Origin: Marinobacter arenosus
GTDB taxonomy: Bacteria > Pseudomonadota > Gammaproteobacteria > Pseudomonadales > Oleiphilaceae
Length of the DNA stretch: 64,000 nucleotides
Direction: 5' to 3'
Assembly (NCBI RefSeq): GCF_019264345.1
Contig: NZ_JAHVAO010000001.1
Span: forward strand, 1,736,001-1,800,000
Within the stretch, counting starts at the first letter, position 1, and every line of letters begins with the position of its first letter. Of the stretch, positions 61,095 to 64,000 are shown in pieces. Made by a program: the position numbers and the translations under genes. The notes under the pieces were generated by a model, which had not been told where the DNA came from, searched no databases, and saw only the letters and a program-made list of their open reading frames with translations.

Positions 61095-62252
61095 TCACGC
61101 GCCGTCGCCTTCCTTCTCGGGTAGTGCTGTTTCCAGGTAAGAAGCCCGGTTCTGCTTGTCCTCGTCGGTCCGCTCCGGTTCCCGATAGCTGTAATAAGTC
61201 ACGAGCTTGCCCCGGATGACGCAGAAGGGTTCCCCGGTCTTAAGGAACTTCGCGCAGTTCCTTGAGTGGATCTTGCGGGTACCGGTTTCGCCCCAGATCC
61301 AGTAGACCCCGTTAACTTCCCCGACGATCCGCCACTTGTTGGAGAGCGGCAGCCAGCCGGGTTCGATTTCGTGTTTGACCTGGTGCGGCGCCCTGCCCTC
61401 CAGGCTGGCTTTGACGGCGCGGGTTCGTTGGGCCGTTTGGGCGCTCTGGGTTGCGGTCACCGGTTGTTGGTTTCTTTGTTGTTGCTCGGTTGCTGGCGTT
61501 GTTTCGTCGGTGCGGTCTTCCGGACTGAAGTAAGCGACCGCTTTCCAGGCACCCAGCGCCATGATGAGGATCGAGATCGGGATGCCGAACTTGATGAGCG
61601 GGTGCTTGAGGACGTTGGCGCGGTCGTCGGCCTTCTCTTCCATGCCCGCCGCGAAGTCGGTTTTGTTGCGGGTGTGGCTCTTGTAGTACTGGTAGATCTC
61701 GGGCTTGTAGGAGCCGAAGAGCTGGCGCATGGGTTGGCCGGGTTTCTGGCCGGTCGCAGCGCCCATGTACACATCGACCCGGTACTTATTCTTCTGGCCG
61801 ATCGCGGTGAGTTTGACCGCCCGGTAGGTTTCCTCGATGAGCCCTCTTACGAAGGCGCAGAGTTGGGCGAGGTCCTGGGTGACCAGGACGATTTCGTTAG
61901 TGCGTCCGTCCGGGCCGACGTTGTGGCGGTGTTCGGTGAAGAACTCTTTCTGGCACTGCGGGATGTTCGTGGCCTTCATCCCGCTTTTCCAGAAGCGCCA
62001 CGCCTCGTCGATGATCCAGATAACCCCGGCCGGGTGGCGTTCCAGGTCAAAGAAACGGGAGTCGTCTTCCGCTTCCTTGTTGTCAAACATGGTGACTTTG
62101 CCCTGAGGGTAGTCGTCGGCCAGTCGTCCGAGCTTCAGGGGGATGTTCGTGATGATGTGTCGGCCTGCTTCCAGGGCAGGAATCACGACGTTTTCGACTA
62201 CGCCATAACTCTTCCCCGATCCCGGCAGGCCCGAGTAACCGACAATGGACAT
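61095..62252 (-). CDS. zot: Zot/pI-like phage assembly ATPase
   Basis: Inner-membrane ATPase that drives extrusion of filamentous phage. The 385 residues start with Walker A GLPGSGKS (8-15), have Walker B VIWIIDEAWRFW (about 77-88) and one membrane segment (about 220-241), followed by a periplasmic part with a Gln/Thr-rich stretch. No secretin gene is seen, so the phage probably uses a host secretin. It lies 3 bases after the pVI-like gene. Confidence 0.92.
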   Translation of the reverse strand: MSIVGYSGLPGSGKSYGVVENVVIPALEAGRHIITNIPLKLGRLADDYPQGKVTMFDNKEAEDDSRFFDLERHPAGVIWIIDEAWRFWKSGMKATNIPQCQKEFFTEHRHNVGPDGRTNEIVLVTQDLAQLCAFVRGLIEETYRAVKLTAIGQKNKYRVDVYMGAATGQKPGQPMRQLFGSYKPEIYQYYKSHTRNKTDFAAGMEEKADDRANVLKHPLIKFGIPISILIMALGAWKAVAYFSPEDRTDETTPATEQQQRNQQPVTATQSAQTAQRTRAVKASLEGRAPHQVKHEIEPGWLPLSNKWRIVGEVNGVYWIWGETGTRKIHSRNCAKFLKTGEPFCVIRGKLVTYYSYREPERTDEDKQNRASYLETALPEKEGDGA

Positions 62253-62255
62253 GGC

Positions 62256-62519
62256 TTACCCTATGAACGGAATTCTGCGGAGAATGAATCGGGCGATCAG
62301 CGCGGTCATGATGGCCGTGAGCCCGTATCCAAATTCGAAGACGGTCAGGAAATACAGCAGCTGACCGCCCAGACCGTTGAAGACGTTTTGCACGTCGACG
62401 ATCTGTATCTCGGGCAGCCAACCCAGCATGAGCTCCACGGCATCCACCAGGAGGCTGAACATCAGTCGTGGCACAAAGAGCACGATGTCGATCAAGGCAT
62501 CGATGAGTTTCTGGATCAT
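62256..62519 (-). CDS. pVI-like minor coat protein (DUF2523 family)
   Basis: The 87-residue hydrophobic protein with two to three membrane segments (MIQKLIDALIDIVLFVPRLM..., GGQLLYFLTVFEFGYGLTAIMTALIARFILRRIPFIG) matches the DUF2523/gpVI proteins located between the adsorption protein and Zot in inoviruses. It would cap the virion end with pIII. Confidence 0.88.
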   Translation of the reverse strand: MIQKLIDALIDIVLFVPRLMFSLLVDAVELMLGWLPEIQIVDVQNVFNGLGGQLLYFLTVFEFGYGLTAIMTALIARFILRRIPFIG

Positions 62520-62522
62520 GGG

Positions 62523-63827
62523 TCAGGCCCTCAGGAAGACGAAGATGGCGGCCAGGGTCCAGGCGGCAATAAAAAGCAGGGACAACAGGCCACGGTGGCT
62601 GTTCAGGATGTCGCAGTGGGTATCGAGCGGCATGGCCGACCAATAATCCGTTGAAGGGATCGTCCAGACCGGGCAGGTGTTGTTCTCGGCAATGGTCGGG
62701 ATGGTGGTGACCGCCTGAATGGTCGGATGTTGGGTCAGCAGGGTTTGGAAACGGTTAGTGGTTTCCTCGAAGGTGGGCGCGGTGCCCTTGCCTTCCGTTG
62801 AATAGCCCTCGCTGGGTCCGTCCATCTTCTGGTTGATGTCATCCAGGGTGCTGTTGGCTTTCCCCAGGCCTTCATTGATGTTCTTGTTGAGCTGACTGAT
62901 GCCCTTGCCGACGTTGTCCAGGCGGTCGTTGGTGCCGTCGATTTTTGAGTTGGTGTCGCTGATGCCTTCGCGGACTTTATCGAGGCCTTTGTCCACAGAT
63001 TCCGGATCGTTTTCGCGCTGGTAATCGTCGGGTTCCCCGTCGCCGTCGGTATCAGTGTTCGGTGCTTCCGGGGTTTCGGGTTCTTCCGGCTGGTCTTCGG
63101 GATCGGAGCAGACGAAGCCGTATTCGTCGATGACAATGACACCCTGGTTATCGCACGTTGGAGGACCGTATTCGTCGGGGATGCAGGCCGGGGTTCCGTT
63201 GACCACACCAAAGGCACCGCCGTCGCATTCCATGTTGGAGGTGCAAAGGTTGTGCTTGGTGGAGCCGTTACCGATAAAGCCTTTGTAGTCGGAGGAGTCG
63301 GCGTTGCAGTCATCGGTGTTCTCGGCGGTGTCCTGGAGGCAGACGCCGTTTAATTGGCCATTGGGGCATTCAAGGACGCAGCGACCGTATTCAGCGTCGT
63401 AGATTTCGCCGTTCTCGTAGCATTCTTCAGGCTGGTCCGGCGCAAGGCATTCCCCGGTGTCGGGGTCGGTGTAGTTCGGTGGTTCGCAGGGTGTCGGCGG
63501 GTTGTCTACGCCTGCAAAATCGTAGGCATAGAGCACGGGATTGCCCGTACCCGCGACAGGCACTTCGAACCGATGGTAAGGGAGATTGGTGTAGGTGACG
63601 CCGTCGATACCGACGGTCCGGGTGTCCGTCTGCGGATATTCGCACGGGTAGCTGGTATAGCCGTCCTGGACTTTGTTATCCAGGTAAGAACAGATCTCTG
63701 CGGCGCTGCCGTACCAGGTCGGCCCGGAATGCCACTGGTCGTTCGATACGTAGAAAGGCGCAGCATTGGCTGTGACTGAAAAAAGGCAGAGCCACAGGAT
63801 CAGACATCCTTGAAGAGATAGACGCAT
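62523..63827 (-). CDS. pIII-like adsorption (minor coat) protein
   Basis: The 434-residue protein has a signal peptide (MRLSLQGCLILWLCLFSVTANAA), Cys-rich N-terminal domains (about 90-250), a calcium-type DTDGDGEPDD segment, a coiled-coil region (about 285-345) and a C-terminal membrane anchor (LLSLLFIAAWTLAAIFVFLRA). This is the layout of filamentous phage receptor-binding proteins (pIII, TspB-like). The N-terminal domains should set host pilus specificity. The ATG at 63827 starts the signal peptide; the frame runs 12 codons upstream. Confidence 0.85.
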   Translation of the reverse strand: MRLSLQGCLILWLCLFSVTANAAPFYVSNDQWHSGPTWYGSAAEICSYLDNKVQDGYTSYPCEYPQTDTRTVGIDGVTYTNLPYHRFEVPVAGTGNPVLYAYDFAGVDNPPTPCEPPNYTDPDTGECLAPDQPEECYENGEIYDAEYGRCVLECPNGQLNGVCLQDTAENTDDCNADSSDYKGFIGNGSTKHNLCTSNMECDGGAFGVVNGTPACIPDEYGPPTCDNQGVIVIDEYGFVCSDPEDQPEEPETPEAPNTDTDGDGEPDDYQRENDPESVDKGLDKVREGISDTNSKIDGTNDRLDNVGKGISQLNKNINEGLGKANSTLDDINQKMDGPSEGYSTEGKGTAPTFEETTNRFQTLLTQHPTIQAVTTIPTIAENNTCPVWTIPSTDYWSAMPLDTHCDILNSHRGLLSLLFIAAWTLAAIFVFLRA

Positions 63828-63884
63828 AGTCCTGACCCCATCAGAAAGAATGTCCAGTCCCACAGCTCTGCCACGGTTACGCTC

Positions 63885-64000
63885 CTACTTGATCATGCTC
63901 AGCAGGAGGCGGGCACCTTTGCGCACGACGTAGAAGCCGGCGAGGACACCCACAACGGCGATGACGCCGGTGATTTCACCGGAGAAATCCAGACCGCCGG
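63885..64000 (-). CDS. Major coat protein (pVIII-like), C-terminal part, partial
   Basis: The minus-strand frame entering from the window edge ends GEITGVIAVVGVLAGFYVVRKGARLL plus six more residues, then TAG. A single hydrophobic helix followed by a short basic DNA-binding tail is the hallmark of filamentous phage major coat proteins. Only 38 codons are in the window; the signal peptide and N-terminus lie outside. Confidence 0.85.
   Translation of the reverse strand, partial: GGLDFSGEITGVIAVVGVLAGFYVVRKGARLLLSMIK

Larger units (their letters stand above)
57603..64000. mobile_element. Inovirus-type (filamentous phage) prophage integrated at ssrA, left part
   Basis: From the ssrA 3' end to the window edge the genes are an unknown plus-strand gene, then on the minus strand integrase, replication initiator, Zot/pI, a pVI-like protein, a pIII-like protein and the end of a major coat protein. 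Order and sizes fit a filamentous phage. The right attachment site, single-strand-binding protein and any repressor must lie past base 64000. The 3' end of ssrA is a known integration hot spot (CP4-57 in E. coli K-12 uses it). Confidence 0.9.

Noticed and set aside
57603..64000. A CTX-like toxin cassette accompanying zot
   Set aside because: No toxin-like gene is present in the visible part; Zot here is best explained as the phage assembly ATPase.

Overview
The window looks like a chromosomal segment of a marine gammaproteobacterium close to Marinobacter. This is inferred from the gene content (a wax ester synthase/DGAT, a pseudomonad-type pyruvate dehydrogenase E2, ratA/ratB and bamE beside recN, GC-rich coding sequence) and from an ssrA tag that reads ANDENYALAA. 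No rRNA or CRISPR array is present. One tRNA gene (Leu, anticodon GAG) and the tmRNA gene were found.

Layout. 1-5.5 kb: end of a porin-like gene, a possible 36-residue protein, and the aceE-aceF operon (minus strand), which is followed by an AT-rich intergenic region. 5.5-15.5 kb: single genes, including a KamA-type radical SAM enzyme, an HNH-like protein, a large lipoprotein, the thioredoxin-like chaperone YbbN, Lon protease, a periplasmic PQQ-type dehydrogenase, a MarR regulator and a membrane TPR protein. 15.5-20.7 kb: a complete branched-chain amino acid ABC transporter (livJ, livHMGF) behind a candidate sigma-54 promoter. 20.9-24.3 kb: three envelope genes (DUF3015, DUF4105, alpha/beta hydrolase lipoprotein).

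24.4-49.6 kb is a conserved housekeeping block, nearly all on the minus strand. Read in the direction of transcription it is grpE-dnaK-dnaJ-dapB-carA-carB-greA, then (after the opposite-strand yhbY) ftsH-folP-glmM-tpiA-secG-tRNA-Leu-rimP-nusA-infB-rbfA-truB-rpsO-pnp. This joins protein folding, pyrimidine/arginine and lysine precursors, transcription elongation, membrane proteolysis, folate and cell-wall precursors, and the translation/RNA decay machinery. Compared with the E. coli arrangement, rlmE is not beside ftsH and no metY is seen upstream of rimP.

49.7-57.6 kb is the recN-fur-bamE-ratB-ratA-smpB-ssrA neighbourhood. recN has two LexA boxes. A sodium:neurotransmitter-type symporter and a wax ester synthase/DGAT gene are inserted into this otherwise conserved group.

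57.6-64.0 kb is the left part of a filamentous phage (inovirus-type) prophage integrated at the 3' end of ssrA. From the attachment side it holds a two-membrane-segment protein of unknown function on the plus strand, then on the minus strand a tyrosine integrase, a replication initiator, Zot (pI), a pVI-like protein, a pIII-like adsorption protein and the end of the major coat protein. The right end lies beyond the window. This prophage, with its unknown gene next to the attachment site, is the most novel part of the window. A 102-base three-stem palindromic element after the hydrolase gene, carrying GGA loops, is the most interesting non-coding structure.
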